A stretch of 64,000 nucleotides of DNA from Pedobacter alluvionis (GTDB taxonomy: Bacteria > Bacteroidota > Bacteroidia > Sphingobacteriales > Sphingobacteriaceae), in NCBI RefSeq assembly GCF_003664035.1, contig NZ_RCCK01000010.1, positions 248,001 through 312,000 on the forward strand, in the 5' to 3' direction. A program made the translations under genes and the position numbers. Shown one piece after another: positions 19,867-30,558 of the stretch (position 1 is its first letter; each line of letters begins with the position of its first letter). A model generated the notes under the pieces. That model saw only the letters and a list, made by a program, of their open reading frames with translations. It was not told the origin of the DNA and ran no database searches.

Positions 19867-20734
19867 ATGAAATTAGCTTCTCTGCAATCGATTGTTCTGA
19901 ACCAGGAAAAACGTTTTACCAAATCTAATATTCAGATGATTAATGCATTTATTCGTTTTTTGTTTGTGTAACTAATTGTTTGTTAGTGTTTTATGATTAA
20001 AGAACATTTATGGTAGATTTATGAACAAATATTCTAACCATCTGATGCATTTTTGAGCTATGTTTGGATCGTAACCAAATAAACTCTTAAACAATGACTA
20101 ATCAATTGATCAACTTCTATGAGGAAGGCCGATGCGATCTTGCCCCAGATAAATGGGACAAACCTGTCAGCAATGTTATATCCATACTAACCAAACACTT
20201 CAGTTTACTCATTTTTTAATTCCATTTGAGCGATGTATAACTAACTGCTCAGTAATGGCTTGTTATAAAAAATAGAGAAAAAGGCTTTTGGGTAAAGTCC
20301 TCAACCAGCGAAGATTCAGCATATTCCCATTTTATCAACCCCTTTCCATTTACTGGGAAGTGTTGATGTAGAACAGATTAATCTGAAATTCATTAACGCA
20401 AGAATTGTGCAATTGCTTAGTTAAAATTAATGGGTGAGGTGATTTAAATACCGACCGGCATACACCGATAAAATAACAAACTACGGAAGTAAAATTACCC
20501 GGATCAGAAATGCTGAATATAAAAATATTGACCCAAAAACGCAATTGGATGAAACCACCAACATAGACTTGAAATGCTGCAATTGAGCATACAGATCAGC
20601 ATCATTTTTTTAAAAAACTAACCAGATAAAAACCAAATTTATGACTAAAAAAATACTGCTAAATGTCCATTCTGCCTGTGTAGTAAATGGAAATCAAAAT
20701 TGTCAAATCATAAGCTCTTAATTGAATATAACTA
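19867..20734. other. 868-base gap before the tandem SusC/D block; probable promoter and leader
   Basis: No convincing gene is present. A 41-codon frame with an ATG (20094-20219) and a 26-codon frame near 20641 exist but look like chance. The region is AT-rich and must contain the promoter for the xusA-like gene; I could not place a clean -33/-7 pair. Long untranslated leaders are common before SusC genes. Confidence 0.5.
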
Positions 20735-23700
20735 ATGGAACAATACAAGAAATTGTGTAGTAAGCATTGTCATATAGAATTTTTGACACGACAATCGCTA
20801 CTTAAAACCTGCTTTTCGGTGATTCTCCTGTTTTTACTGGCGAACTCGGTCAGCGCACAAGAGAAAAGAACTGTAAAGGGAACTGTTTTGGATGACCAAA
20901 AACAACCGATGATTGGTGCCACCCTTACTGTGAAAGGGACTTCAGTAAAAGCGATTACTTCTGCAGAAGGAAAATTTTCTATTGAAGTACCCATAGGAAA
21001 GGCAACCTTGGTTGTCGCATTCGTCGGAATGACAACCAAAGAGGTGGTTATAAACGATCAAAATAATGTTGTGATCTCTTTGAATGATGACCGCACCGCT
21101 TTGGATGAGGTGATTATTGTAGGCTATGGTCAGCAAAAGAAGGCAAGTGTTGTAGGTGCCATTTCACAAGCTTCGGGCAAGGTGCTCGAACGTACAGGTG
21201 GGGTAACCAACCTTGGCATGGCCTTAACCGGTAATCTTCCAGGGGTAGTAACAACGGCCTCATCGGGCATGCCTGGTGGGGAAGACCCGCAAATTTTAAT
21301 CCGTGGGCAAAGTTCATGGAACAACAGCTCGCCACTAATTCTGGTTGACGGGATTGAACGTTCGATCAGCTCTATTGATATTTCCTCCGTTGAGAGTGTT
21401 TCTGTTTTAAAGGATGCTTCTGCGACAGCAGTATATGGCGTGAGGGGTGCGAATGGCGTAATTTTGGTGACTACAAAACGTGGTGCCGAAGGTCGCGCAC
21501 AGGTTCAGGTCAGATCGAACGTTACCGCTAAAGTGGCTTCAAGACTTCCTGAAAAATATGATGCTTATGATGCCCTGATGATTAAGAATAGTATCATTGA
21601 ACGGGAATCAATTGTGGATCAGAATGTATGGTCTGGTTATACACCTAAGGCGATCATCAACAAATACCGTAACCCGGCCAATCTTGAAGAATGGGACCGT
21701 TATCCAAATGTTAACTGGGAAGAAGAACTTTTCAGGGATAGAGCAATGTCTTACAATACCGCGGCAAATGTGTCGGGTGGTTCAAAGTTTGTGACCTATT
21801 TTGCAGGGTTGGATTTAACCAGGGAAGGTGATTTATTTAAAACATTTCCCAATCAGCGTGGTTACGAATCAAATTTTGGGTACAACCGTACCAATGTAAG
21901 AAGTAATCTGGATTTTAACCTGACCAAAACCACAAAATTTTCCACTAAACTTTTCGGATCAAACGGCGTTCGTCAGTTACCTTATGGTATGGCCGACGGG
22001 GACCAGTCTTTCTGGTCTTCTGCGTACAGAACTGCTCCTGATTCTTTTAGGCCTATTTATTCAGATGGTACCTATGGGTTTTTTCCGACCGCAACTCAGG
22101 ATCAGCCAAATGCTGCATTCTGGCTGGCTTATTCAGGAGTTGAAAAGAGGACCAGTACACAGTTAACTACTGATTTTATTCTGCAACAAAGATTAGATAT
22201 GGTTACCAAGGGGCTAAGTTTTAGAGGAAGTCTCTCTTTAGATAATACCTTTCTGGAAAGAATCCGTGGTATAAATGATCAATTCAATGCTGCGCAACGA
22301 AAATACGTTAGTGCTAATACGGGCATCACCTCATTTGAACAGCAAAGAAATACAGGTACTCAATTTGATTTTACTGATGCGATAGCCTGGTCAATTGCAC
22401 CTGGGGAAGTCGATAAAAATGCCACTTATCGCAATACAAATTATCAGTTTCGGGTTGATTACGAAAGGAAGTTCGGAGATCATGATGTAACAGCTATGGG
22501 GCTTATGCAGCGCCAAAGAACTGCTCGTGGTGGCGCATTTCCAACCTTTAGAGAGGATTGGGTATTCAGGACAACCTACAACTTCAAAAGCAGGTATTTC
22601 TTAGAAGTAAATGGTGCATATAACGGATCTGAACAGTTTGGACCTGATTATCGATTTGCATTCTTCCCCTCGTTATCTGGCGGATGGTTGATCAGCAATG
22701 AGAAGTTTATGAAAAGCCTGAAATTTATTGATTTATTAAAGGTAAGAGCTTCCTGGGGAAGAATCGGGGATGATGCACTTGGTGGACCAAGGTGGCCATT
22801 CCGCGATTCCTATCAATATGGAGGCAATACACCGATGGGTTCGCCTGCAGTGGCAACCCCATATACCATCTACAGAATTAGTACCATGGGTAATGCAAAC
22901 CTATCCTGGGAGACCGTTGAAAAACGTAATTTGGGTATAGAATATAGTTTTTTTAATGGTGCAATTTCCGGAAGTGTAGATATTTTTAAAGATAAAAGAA
23001 GTGATATTATGATCGGTGGAAGTTCGAGGGCGATACCATCTTATTATGGTTTTGGAGGCACGGCACCTAGAGCCAATCTTGGGCAGGTAACCTCCAAAGG
23101 TTACGAAATTGAACTGAAATTCAATCACGCTTTCAATAAGGATATCCGTGCCTGGGCAAATCTTGTTATGACCCATGCTACTAATCTGACCAATTTCAGG
23201 GATGATCCTGAATTGACACCCAGCTATCAGAAACAGGCAGGTTACCCCATCGGCCAAACCAGGTCTTTTTTAAACGACGGGTTCTTGTCAAGCTGGGATG
23301 ATATTTATGGAAGTACAGTCCGATTGTCAAATAATCAGAACAAACTACCTGGCGATTATAATATCATCGATTTTAATGCAGATGGAATTATAGACGATAA
23401 AGATAGGACACCGTATGGCTATACCGGGAATCCTCAGAACACCTATAATGCCAGTATTGGTTTTGAATGGAAAAAACTTAGTCTGTTTGTTCAGTTCTAT
23501 GGCGTAAACAATGTAACCAGAGAGATTGAGTTTCCTAATTTTCAGGGAAAAAGTAATGTCGTTTTTGTGGAAAAACCATACTGGTTTCAGCAGGATGGAG
23601 GCGGCGAAGTACCTCCGCCACGTTGGAGCGTTCTGGATGGCTTTGGCGGTAGCGGTACCCGCTACTACTATGATGCATCTTATATACGTTTAAAAAATGC

Positions 23701-23899
23701 AGAACTTGGATACACTTTATCTGGAAATTACATCAGCAAGCTTGGCTTAAAAAGTTGCAGGATTTATGTAAATGGCAATAACCTTTTATTATGGACAAAA
23801 ATGCCCGACGACCGGGAATCCAACTTTAGCGGAAACTCAAGTGGTGGCGCTTATCCTACAGTGAGACGTTTCAACCTTGGTCTTGATATCACCTTATAA
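20735..23899 (+). CDS. SusC-like TonB-dependent outer-membrane transporter (XusA-like)
   Basis: This 1054-residue protein has a long charged leader, a hydrophobic core and cleavage near VSAQ (residue 42). A carboxypeptidase-regulatory-like domain follows (TVKGTVLDDQKQPMIGATL), then the TonB box region DEVIIVGYG, a plug domain with ILIRGQSSWNNSSPLILVDG and LKDASATAVYG, and a 22-strand barrel ending in a terminal LGLDITL. It imports oligosaccharides with energy from TonB. It heads a SusC-SusD-SusC-SusD-lipoprotein block, the order described for xusA-xusB-xusC-xusD-xusE in Bacteroidota xylan loci, so xylo-oligosaccharides are the expected cargo. Confidence 0.94.
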   Translation: MEQYKKLCSKHCHIEFLTRQSLLKTCFSVILLFLLANSVSAQEKRTVKGTVLDDQKQPMIGATLTVKGTSVKAITSAEGKFSIEVPIGKATLVVAFVGMTTKEVVINDQNNVVISLNDDRTALDEVIIVGYGQQKKASVVGAISQASGKVLERTGGVTNLGMALTGNLPGVVTTASSGMPGGEDPQILIRGQSSWNNSSPLILVDGIERSISSIDISSVESVSVLKDASATAVYGVRGANGVILVTTKRGAEGRAQVQVRSNVTAKVASRLPEKYDAYDALMIKNSIIERESIVDQNVWSGYTPKAIINKYRNPANLEEWDRYPNVNWEEELFRDRAMSYNTAANVSGGSKFVTYFAGLDLTREGDLFKTFPNQRGYESNFGYNRTNVRSNLDFNLTKTTKFSTKLFGSNGVRQLPYGMADGDQSFWSSAYRTAPDSFRPIYSDGTYGFFPTATQDQPNAAFWLAYSGVEKRTSTQLTTDFILQQRLDMVTKGLSFRGSLSLDNTFLERIRGINDQFNAAQRKYVSANTGITSFEQQRNTGTQFDFTDAIAWSIAPGEVDKNATYRNTNYQFRVDYERKFGDHDVTAMGLMQRQRTARGGAFPTFREDWVFRTTYNFKSRYFLEVNGAYNGSEQFGPDYRFAFFPSLSGGWLISNEKFMKSLKFIDLLKVRASWGRIGDDALGGPRWPFRDSYQYGGNTPMGSPAVATPYTIYRISTMGNANLSWETVEKRNLGIEYSFFNGAISGSVDIFKDKRSDIMIGGSSRAIPSYYGFGGTAPRANLGQVTSKGYEIELKFNHAFNKDIRAWANLVMTHATNLTNFRDDPELTPSYQKQAGYPIGQTRSFLNDGFLSSWDDIYGSTVRLSNNQNKLPGDYNIIDFNADGIIDDKDRTPYGYTGNPQNTYNASIGFEWKKLSLFVQFYGVNNVTREIEFPNFQGKSNVVFVEKPYWFQQDGGGEVPPPRWSVLDGFGGSGTRYYYDASYIRLKNAELGYTLSGNYISKLGLKSCRIYVNGNNLLLWTKMPDDRESNFSGNSSGGAYPTVRRFNLGLDITL

Positions 23900-23910
23900 A
23901 TAATTTGAAG

Positions 23911-25806
23911 ATGAAAAATCTCTTTAAGCATACCATATTGCCCTTTATTATATTGGTGGGCATTCTTGCATTGAGCTCGTGCAAAAAATATCTGGAAAGG
24001 TCTCCGCTTGCTGACATTCAGGAAACCGATCCGTATAAAAATTTCAGGAATTTTCAGGGCTTTACTGAAGAACTATATAACTGCATTCCATTGCTGAGTT
24101 TAGTGGAAGGGCACAACAGTTTTAATTTAGGTGAAGATGAATTCTGGGAGTTGGGAGAAACGCGTTTGATTTCTTACCACATCGATCAGGGGAACTATAT
24201 GGCCTGGAATAGTACCTTTTATAATTTTCTGGGAAGTGGCGGAGATCCCGCCAACGGAACAGGAAATGATCCTAACAGATCAAAAGGAAAATTATGGGGA
24301 CTCTCCTGGTATGCCATCCGCAAAGCAAATGTTGGACTGGCCAACCTGGATAAACTAACTGATGCCACTCAGGAGGAAAAAGACCTGATTGCAGGGCAGC
24401 TTTATTTTTTTAGAGGCTATTTCCATTTTGTTTTAATGGAATACTGGGGTGGCTTGCCATATATCGATCAGGTATTACCCAGCGACCAGGTGCTTCAGTT
24501 ACCCCGCTTGAGCTATCAGGCTACCGCAGACAAAGTTGCTGCAGATTTGCAGCGTGCCGCGGCATTATTGCCTGTAGATTGGGACCAAACTGTAGTGGGC
24601 AAGCAGACGGCAGGAAATAACAATACCCGCATTAATAAAATAATGGCACTTGGATTTCTTGGTAAAAACTATCTGTGGGCAGGGAGCCCATTGATGAACA
24701 GGGAATCTACCGGAAACAATACTTACAATCAGGACTACTGTAAGAAGTCGGCAGATGCTTTGGCCTCAGCACTTCAGATTATTGAGTCCACCGGACGTTA
24801 TGAACTGGCTCCTTTTTCACAGTACCGTGATTTATTCTATACTTTTAATCAAAACGGTAAAATACCAGGTCTAAAAGAAGCCATATTTCTTGAGAATCTT
24901 GCTGGCGCCGGGGGAAGATGGAGATGGAACCAGGTAAACGATTATCGTCCCCTGGTTATCCATCAAACTGGTATCAAGGTTTATCCGACAGCAAATTATG
25001 TAGATTATTATGGCATGGCTAACGGTTTACCCATCACCAATCCTGAACAGAAAGATTCAGAAAGCGGATACGATCCTGAATATCCATGGAAAAACAGAGA
25101 TCCCCGCTTTTACAATGATATCATGATTGATGGCGAAAAATGTGTGCTTACCGCGCAAAGTGTTGGCAATAATGAGTATCGCCAGTATGCAAGTCTTTTT
25201 ACCAACGGACTGTTTAGAACGGCAGATGGAAACAAAAAGGTTTGGACAGGCTACATGAACTCCAAATTGGTGTCCAAACTGATGAACGAATATGATGGTT
25301 ACAGAGAGAATAATACTTTCGTACTGAGTCTGATGAGACTTGCAGACGTTTACCTTCTTTATGCAGAGGCTGCTGCTACCGGATATGGTTCTCCTCAAAG
25401 TATGGCCAACGGATACGGACTTTCTGCTGTAGAAGCAGTTAACAAAATACGCACCCGGGCTGGGGTAGCCAATGTGGCGACCAAATTTTTGGCCTCAAAT
25501 ACCTTATTTTTAAGTGAACTTAGAAGAGAAAGGGCAGTAGAACTGGCATTCGAGGGCCACCGCTTCAATGATTTAAGGAGATGGTTATTACTAACCGAGC
25601 GCCCTTATACACTAAAAAAAGCAGTAGAATTTGATCGTGCACTCACCAATGCACAGGTTTACGCGGATCCTAAAAATGCCAGGGTAAGAAATTTCAGGGA
25701 AACAGTACTTTTTGAGCGACAATTAGGTCAACGTCATTACTGGTTACCCTTCCGTGTAGAGGATGTGAATATGTATAAGGATTTCAAGCAGAACCCAGGT
25801 TGGTAA
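23911..25806 (+). CDS. SusD-like surface glycan-binding lipoprotein (XusB-like)
   Basis: This 631-residue protein starts at the ATG at 23911; a TTG two codons earlier is in frame but less likely. The lipobox LSSC gives Cys24. The tetratricopeptide-like SusD core is clear: RGYFHFVLMEYWGGLPYIDQVL (split motif near residues 169-190), MRLADVYLLYAEAA and the late ELRRERAVELAFEGHRFNDLRRW box. SusD proteins form the hinged lid of the SusC channel and hold the glycan. Eleven bases separate it from the SusC stop, so the pair is co-transcribed and surely works together. Confidence 0.94.
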   Translation: MKNLFKHTILPFIILVGILALSSCKKYLERSPLADIQETDPYKNFRNFQGFTEELYNCIPLLSLVEGHNSFNLGEDEFWELGETRLISYHIDQGNYMAWNSTFYNFLGSGGDPANGTGNDPNRSKGKLWGLSWYAIRKANVGLANLDKLTDATQEEKDLIAGQLYFFRGYFHFVLMEYWGGLPYIDQVLPSDQVLQLPRLSYQATADKVAADLQRAAALLPVDWDQTVVGKQTAGNNNTRINKIMALGFLGKNYLWAGSPLMNRESTGNNTYNQDYCKKSADALASALQIIESTGRYELAPFSQYRDLFYTFNQNGKIPGLKEAIFLENLAGAGGRWRWNQVNDYRPLVIHQTGIKVYPTANYVDYYGMANGLPITNPEQKDSESGYDPEYPWKNRDPRFYNDIMIDGEKCVLTAQSVGNNEYRQYASLFTNGLFRTADGNKKVWTGYMNSKLVSKLMNEYDGYRENNTFVLSLMRLADVYLLYAEAAATGYGSPQSMANGYGLSAVEAVNKIRTRAGVANVATKFLASNTLFLSELRRERAVELAFEGHRFNDLRRWLLLTERPYTLKKAVEFDRALTNAQVYADPKNARVRNFRETVLFERQLGQRHYWLPFRVEDVNMYKDFKQNPGW

Positions 25807-25824
25807 TCAAATAATTCAACAGAA

Positions 25825-28743
25825 ATGAATAGAAAAAATATAGTGACCTGTTGCCTTTGTTTAGTCGCTTTCCTATTAAGGATCACTCAAACAGCTGCAC
25901 AGGAGCAGAAAGACAGTATTGTTAAAGTGCCGTTTCGTAATGTTTCCGCACAACTTCCTAACGATAGCTTAGTAAGAACAGCATTCCGGATAGTTGCCCG
26001 GGAAGATTTGCTTGGAGGAGTTTCTACTGTGAACATCGCAGCACTTTTGAAAAAAAGTTATGGCAGTAGAGGTCTGGATAATTTACAGAGTTTTGTAGGT
26101 GGCTACAACGGGAATATATGGGGGCAAGCGCCATTAATTCTTGTAGATGGCATTCCAAGAAATGCTGCAGACGTTAGGATGGTAGAAGTACAGTCTGTAA
26201 CGGTTTTAAAAAGTGCAAGTGCAGTTATGCTTTATGGAAGTACGGCTGCTAAAGGTGCTGTATTAATTACCACCAATAGAGGAAGTGTAAAGCCATTGAG
26301 TATTAACGTACGTGCAAATACCGGAATCTTTGTACCTAAGGCTTATCCAACATACCTGAACGGGGCAGACTACATGACCCTCTACAACGAAGCGCTGACC
26401 AATGATGGGATAGCAACTTCGGGAGCCGGATTTACCCAGCAGCAAATCGACAATACGAGGGCCGGAACAAATCCATACAGATACCCTGATGTGGATTTCT
26501 TTAGTTCGGATTACCTTAAAAACGCTTATTCCAAATCTGATCTGACCACTGAGGTTTCAGGTGGAAACGAGTTTGCACGGTATTACACCAATATTGGTCT
26601 GAGCTACAACAATAGTCTTATCAAATATGGCGAGCAGCAAAAAAACAGTGACTTCGGTTTTAACGTTAGGGGTAATGTAGACATGAACATTACAAAATGG
26701 CTAACCGCCTCAGCTGATGCCGTAGCCATATCCTCCAACAACTATGCTGGCAGAGGAGATTTTTGGGGCGCGAGTTCAACAATTGCCCCGACTTTTAACA
26801 GGTTTTCACCATTGATTCCCATAGACAGGCTTGATCCAGGTAATCCTGCTCTGCAGACTTTCGTGAAAAACAGTAATCATGTAATTGACGGAAAATTTTT
26901 GCTGGGTGGTCAAAGTACAAATCCGACCAATGTGTTTTCAGATATGCTGGCCGCAGGATATGTCAGGACAAAAACCAGTACTTTTCTTTATAACGTGGGG
27001 TTAAAGGCTGACCTTGCATCTTTGGTGAAAGGGCTTTCCTTCACTACGGCTACCAGTATGGATTATGCTTCATTATACTCTGAAGCCTACAACTTGCCTT
27101 ACGCTACTTATCGCCCAACATGGTCTACGGTAAATGGTGAGGATGTTATCACTGCCTTAGAGAAATTCGGTGAGGATAAAAATTCTACAAATGAATATGT
27201 AGGCAGGTCAACTTATACTCAAACCATGTCGTTCCGATCACAATTTGATTATGCCAGGGTATTTGCAAATGACCATTCAGTAACTGCTACAGTTCTGGGC
27301 TGGTGGTATAAAACACAATTTTCAAGTGATATTGATAATCAGGGAGGGAGCGATTACCAACCTGTTTTAAATACGAATCTTGGATTTCAGACAGGTTATA
27401 ATTTCAAAAGAAAGTATTATCTGGATTTTACCGGTGCTTTAGTTCATTCTGCTAAACTGGCACCTGGAAAGCGAAATGCGCTGTCTCCTTCCATTTCTAT
27501 CGGATGGAGAATTAGCAAGGAGCGCTTTTTTAAAGAGAACGTTTCCTTTGTAGATGATCTGAAATTTAATGCTTCTTATGCCTCGGTAAACCAGGATCTG
27601 GATGTAACCGGCTACAGGGCCAATAATGTGAATGAGCCTGTTGATTATTATCTTTATCAGGGATATTACAGCAATACTGCCGCCCTTGGAGGATATTATC
27701 AATGGCGTGATGGGGTTGCCGGTGGAAGGACTACACTTTCCGGACAATCAGAAAATCTTGATCTTACCTTTATTAAACGAAATGAATGGAGGGTAGGCTT
27801 AGATGCATCGTTTTTCAAAAATCTCCTCACCCTTAATTTGAATTATTTCTCTCAAAATACAAACGGACTTCTGGCACGCGGTGTAACCATTTATCCTTCT
27901 TATTTCTCCGGATCAGGTGATTTTCGTCCCTGGATTAATTTTAACCAGGATAAACGCCAGGGTCTGGATTTCTCGCTCAATCTGAATAAGCATATCGGAG
28001 AAGTTCAGTACTCGCTCGGTTTGTCGGGCATGTTCTATAATAGTCAGGCAGTGAAAAGGGATGAGATTGTAGACCAGGCTTATCTGGCCAGGGCAGGAAG
28101 ACCTCTGGATGCATATTATGGCTATGTGAGCGAAGGGTTCTTTCAAAATCAGGCAGATATAGATGCGCATGCCAAACAAACTTTTGGTGTAGTAAAACCG
28201 GGAGACCTGAAATATAAAGATCTTAATGGAGATGGGCTTATTGATGGCAGGGACCAGCAGGATCTGGGGCACACCGGATGGGCTGCCTCACCTTTTACCT
28301 ATGGATTGAACCTGACGGTTAGATATAAAAACTTCACCCTTTTTGCTTTAGGCTCAGGTAGTGCAGGTGCTGTTGGCTTCAAAAACAGCTCTTATTACTG
28401 GGTAGGGGGAAGCGGTAAATATTCGGAGGTGGTTTTAGACCGCTGGACTGAGGCTACAAAACTTACTGCAAGCTATCCGCGGTTGACTACAAACAGCAAT
28501 AATAATTTTCGTAATTCCACTTTTTGGTTATATAAAACTAATCGGTTTGATCTGAACAGGGTTCAGTTAACCTACGATTTCGATCGGAAGTTTTTAAAAG
28601 ATTCTTTTGTACATGGACTTAGTTTATACGTTCAGGGGGATAATCTTTTAGTGATTTCAAATGAACGAAAACTAATGGAAACGAATATTGGCTCCGCACC
28701 ACAGACCCGTTTTTTTAATCTGGGTGCCAGGGCTTCTTTTTAA
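25825..28743 (+). CDS. Atypical short SusC-like TonB-dependent transporter (XusC-like)
   Basis: At 972 residues it is shorter than its neighbours. A signal peptide ends near TAAQ (residue 26). The carboxypeptidase-like N-terminal domain is missing and no DEVxVVGYG TonB box is seen; the mature N-terminus runs straight into a divergent plug (VNIAALLKKSYG, APLILVDGIPRNAADV, LKSASAVMLYGSTAAKGAVLITTNRG). The barrel with YLDFTGALVHSAKLAPGKRN and a final FNLGARASF looks complete. Such shortened SusC proteins occur as the second transporter in tandem xylan SusC/D blocks. How it couples to TonB is not evident. It follows the first SusD by 18 bases and pairs with the SusD-like gene after it. Confidence 0.9.
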   Translation: MNRKNIVTCCLCLVAFLLRITQTAAQEQKDSIVKVPFRNVSAQLPNDSLVRTAFRIVAREDLLGGVSTVNIAALLKKSYGSRGLDNLQSFVGGYNGNIWGQAPLILVDGIPRNAADVRMVEVQSVTVLKSASAVMLYGSTAAKGAVLITTNRGSVKPLSINVRANTGIFVPKAYPTYLNGADYMTLYNEALTNDGIATSGAGFTQQQIDNTRAGTNPYRYPDVDFFSSDYLKNAYSKSDLTTEVSGGNEFARYYTNIGLSYNNSLIKYGEQQKNSDFGFNVRGNVDMNITKWLTASADAVAISSNNYAGRGDFWGASSTIAPTFNRFSPLIPIDRLDPGNPALQTFVKNSNHVIDGKFLLGGQSTNPTNVFSDMLAAGYVRTKTSTFLYNVGLKADLASLVKGLSFTTATSMDYASLYSEAYNLPYATYRPTWSTVNGEDVITALEKFGEDKNSTNEYVGRSTYTQTMSFRSQFDYARVFANDHSVTATVLGWWYKTQFSSDIDNQGGSDYQPVLNTNLGFQTGYNFKRKYYLDFTGALVHSAKLAPGKRNALSPSISIGWRISKERFFKENVSFVDDLKFNASYASVNQDLDVTGYRANNVNEPVDYYLYQGYYSNTAALGGYYQWRDGVAGGRTTLSGQSENLDLTFIKRNEWRVGLDASFFKNLLTLNLNYFSQNTNGLLARGVTIYPSYFSGSGDFRPWINFNQDKRQGLDFSLNLNKHIGEVQYSLGLSGMFYNSQAVKRDEIVDQAYLARAGRPLDAYYGYVSEGFFQNQADIDAHAKQTFGVVKPGDLKYKDLNGDGLIDGRDQQDLGHTGWAASPFTYGLNLTVRYKNFTLFALGSGSAGAVGFKNSSYYWVGGSGKYSEVVLDRWTEATKLTASYPRLTTNSNNNFRNSTFWLYKTNRFDLNRVQLTYDFDRKFLKDSFVHGLSLYVQGDNLLVISNERKLMETNIGSAPQTRFFNLGARASF

Positions 28744-28764
28744 TGGAATTAAAGCAATAATGTT

Positions 28765-30537
28765 ATGAAATTTAGAATATTTATTATCGGATTAGTTGCG
28801 CTTGCACTCGCCGGATGCAAGAAAATTCTTGAGCCGGAGCCGGAAAACCTGAAGACTATTGAGCAAATGTACACCGATGCGAATTTTGCTCAGGGTTTTC
28901 TGATTAACGCTTATCGTACCATCCCTGCTTATTATGATAACTCGGATTTTGCTACTGATGATGCCGTTACCAATCAGCTCACCCATCCTTATCTGCAACT
29001 GGCCACCGGTTCCTGGACTGCTGCGGGCAATCCAGCCTCTGTGTGGAATCAATCTTACGAGGCGATGCAGTACATCAATCTTTTCCTTGCCAATTCGGCA
29101 AAGGTAAAGTGGGCGGTGGATCCCGAAAGTTCGAAGCTTTTTAATACCCGTATGAGAGGGGAAGCCTTTGGTTTAAGAGGCCTTTATTTGTATTTTCAAT
29201 TACGGAACCACGGCGGGGTTGCCTCCAATGGTCAGCTTACAGGGGTGCCGATTATTAACCAGTATCAAACCGCTACGAGCGATTTTAATTTGCCAAGGGC
29301 CAGTTTTGATGCCTGTGTAAAACAAATCTATAAAGATTTGGACAGCGCAGAGGCTTATCTACCTGTTGAATATAATGATATATCCTCGGCCGCGCAGATT
29401 CCTGCCAGGTTTAGCAATATTACCCAGAATGTTGAGACTTACAACCGTGTGATGGGCCAGTATGCCCGTCAGCTCTTTAATGGATTAATTGCCAAATCTT
29501 TCCGTGCAAGAACGGCTTTACTGGCAGCAAGTCCTGCTTTTAAAAATGCATCAAACACCGTTACATGGGCAGATGCTGCTGGTTATGCCGCACAGATTAT
29601 CGATTATAAAGGCGGAGCAAACAGTCTTCCGCAAAATGGAGGTACCTATTATGCCAATACATCCGAAGTTGATGGGCTGGGTGGCGGAAATAATCCATCG
29701 GAGGTGATCTGGAGGGAAAATATAGTAACCAATGATGGTACCCAGGAAGGACAGCACTTTCCGCCCTCACTATTTGGAAACGGACTGATGAACCCTACTC
29801 AGAATTTAGTGGAAGCATTTCCGATGGCCAATGGCTATCCGATTGATCACCCAAACGCAAATTATCTGCCAGCTAATCCTTATGCCGGTAGAGATCCGAG
29901 ATTTGCGAAGTATATCCTTTTTGACGGAAGTACTGCAGGTGTCTCAAATACGGTAATTCGGACAGGGAGTAGTTCTGGTTCTGATAATGGGGTGAATGTA
30001 AGGGCCACTTCAACAAGAACAGGTTATTACATGAAAAAACGTTTGAGAATGGATGTTAACCGAAACCCAATTTCTATCAGTGGAAAAACCCATTATAATC
30101 CCAGGATCCGCTATACTGAAATGTATCTTGCTTATGCAGAAGCTGCAAATGAAGCCTGGGGGCCAACAGGACTAGGTACACATGCTTATTCGGCTTATGA
30201 TATCATCAAAAATATCCGTAAAAGGGCATTTGGTTTTGCCAGCGACCCATACCTGGAGGAATGTAAATCTGATGTGGGCAAGATGCGCGAGCTGATTAGA
30301 AATGAACGACGCCTGGAACTCTGCTTTGAAAGTTTCCGTTTCTGGGATCTGCGCCGTTGGAAAGTAGATTTAACCAAATTAAATGAGACTGCAAGAGGAA
30401 TGGATGTGAATGGTAACGTTTTTACCCCTTTAAGTGTTGAACCGCGTGCCTTCCAGAGTTATATGTATTATGGTCCCATCCCTAATTCGGAGGTGCTGAA
30501 ATATAGTCAGTTAATTCAAAACCAGGGCTGGAAATAA
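28765..30537 (+). CDS. SusD-like surface glycan-binding lipoprotein (XusD-like)
   Basis: This 590-residue lipoprotein has lipobox LAGC at Cys18. SusD features include EAFGLRGLYLYFQLRNHGGV (first half of the core), RYTEMYLAYAEAANEAWG, and the closing LIRNERRLELCFESFRFWDLRRW box. It should form the lid of the atypical SusC upstream (21 bases away). The two SusD proteins of the block are not close copies of each other, so they probably bind different chain lengths or decorations. Confidence 0.93.
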   Translation: MKFRIFIIGLVALALAGCKKILEPEPENLKTIEQMYTDANFAQGFLINAYRTIPAYYDNSDFATDDAVTNQLTHPYLQLATGSWTAAGNPASVWNQSYEAMQYINLFLANSAKVKWAVDPESSKLFNTRMRGEAFGLRGLYLYFQLRNHGGVASNGQLTGVPIINQYQTATSDFNLPRASFDACVKQIYKDLDSAEAYLPVEYNDISSAAQIPARFSNITQNVETYNRVMGQYARQLFNGLIAKSFRARTALLAASPAFKNASNTVTWADAAGYAAQIIDYKGGANSLPQNGGTYYANTSEVDGLGGGNNPSEVIWRENIVTNDGTQEGQHFPPSLFGNGLMNPTQNLVEAFPMANGYPIDHPNANYLPANPYAGRDPRFAKYILFDGSTAGVSNTVIRTGSSSGSDNGVNVRATSTRTGYYMKKRLRMDVNRNPISISGKTHYNPRIRYTEMYLAYAEAANEAWGPTGLGTHAYSAYDIIKNIRKRAFGFASDPYLEECKSDVGKMRELIRNERRLELCFESFRFWDLRRWKVDLTKLNETARGMDVNGNVFTPLSVEPRAFQSYMYYGPIPNSEVLKYSQLIQNQGWK

Positions 30538-30558
30538 TAAGAAATTGAAATTAAATAA

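Noticed and set aside
20094-20219. 41-codon ATG frame in the leader of the xusA-like gene
   Set aside because: No recognisable family, no clear ribosome-binding context, and AT-rich chance frames are common here.
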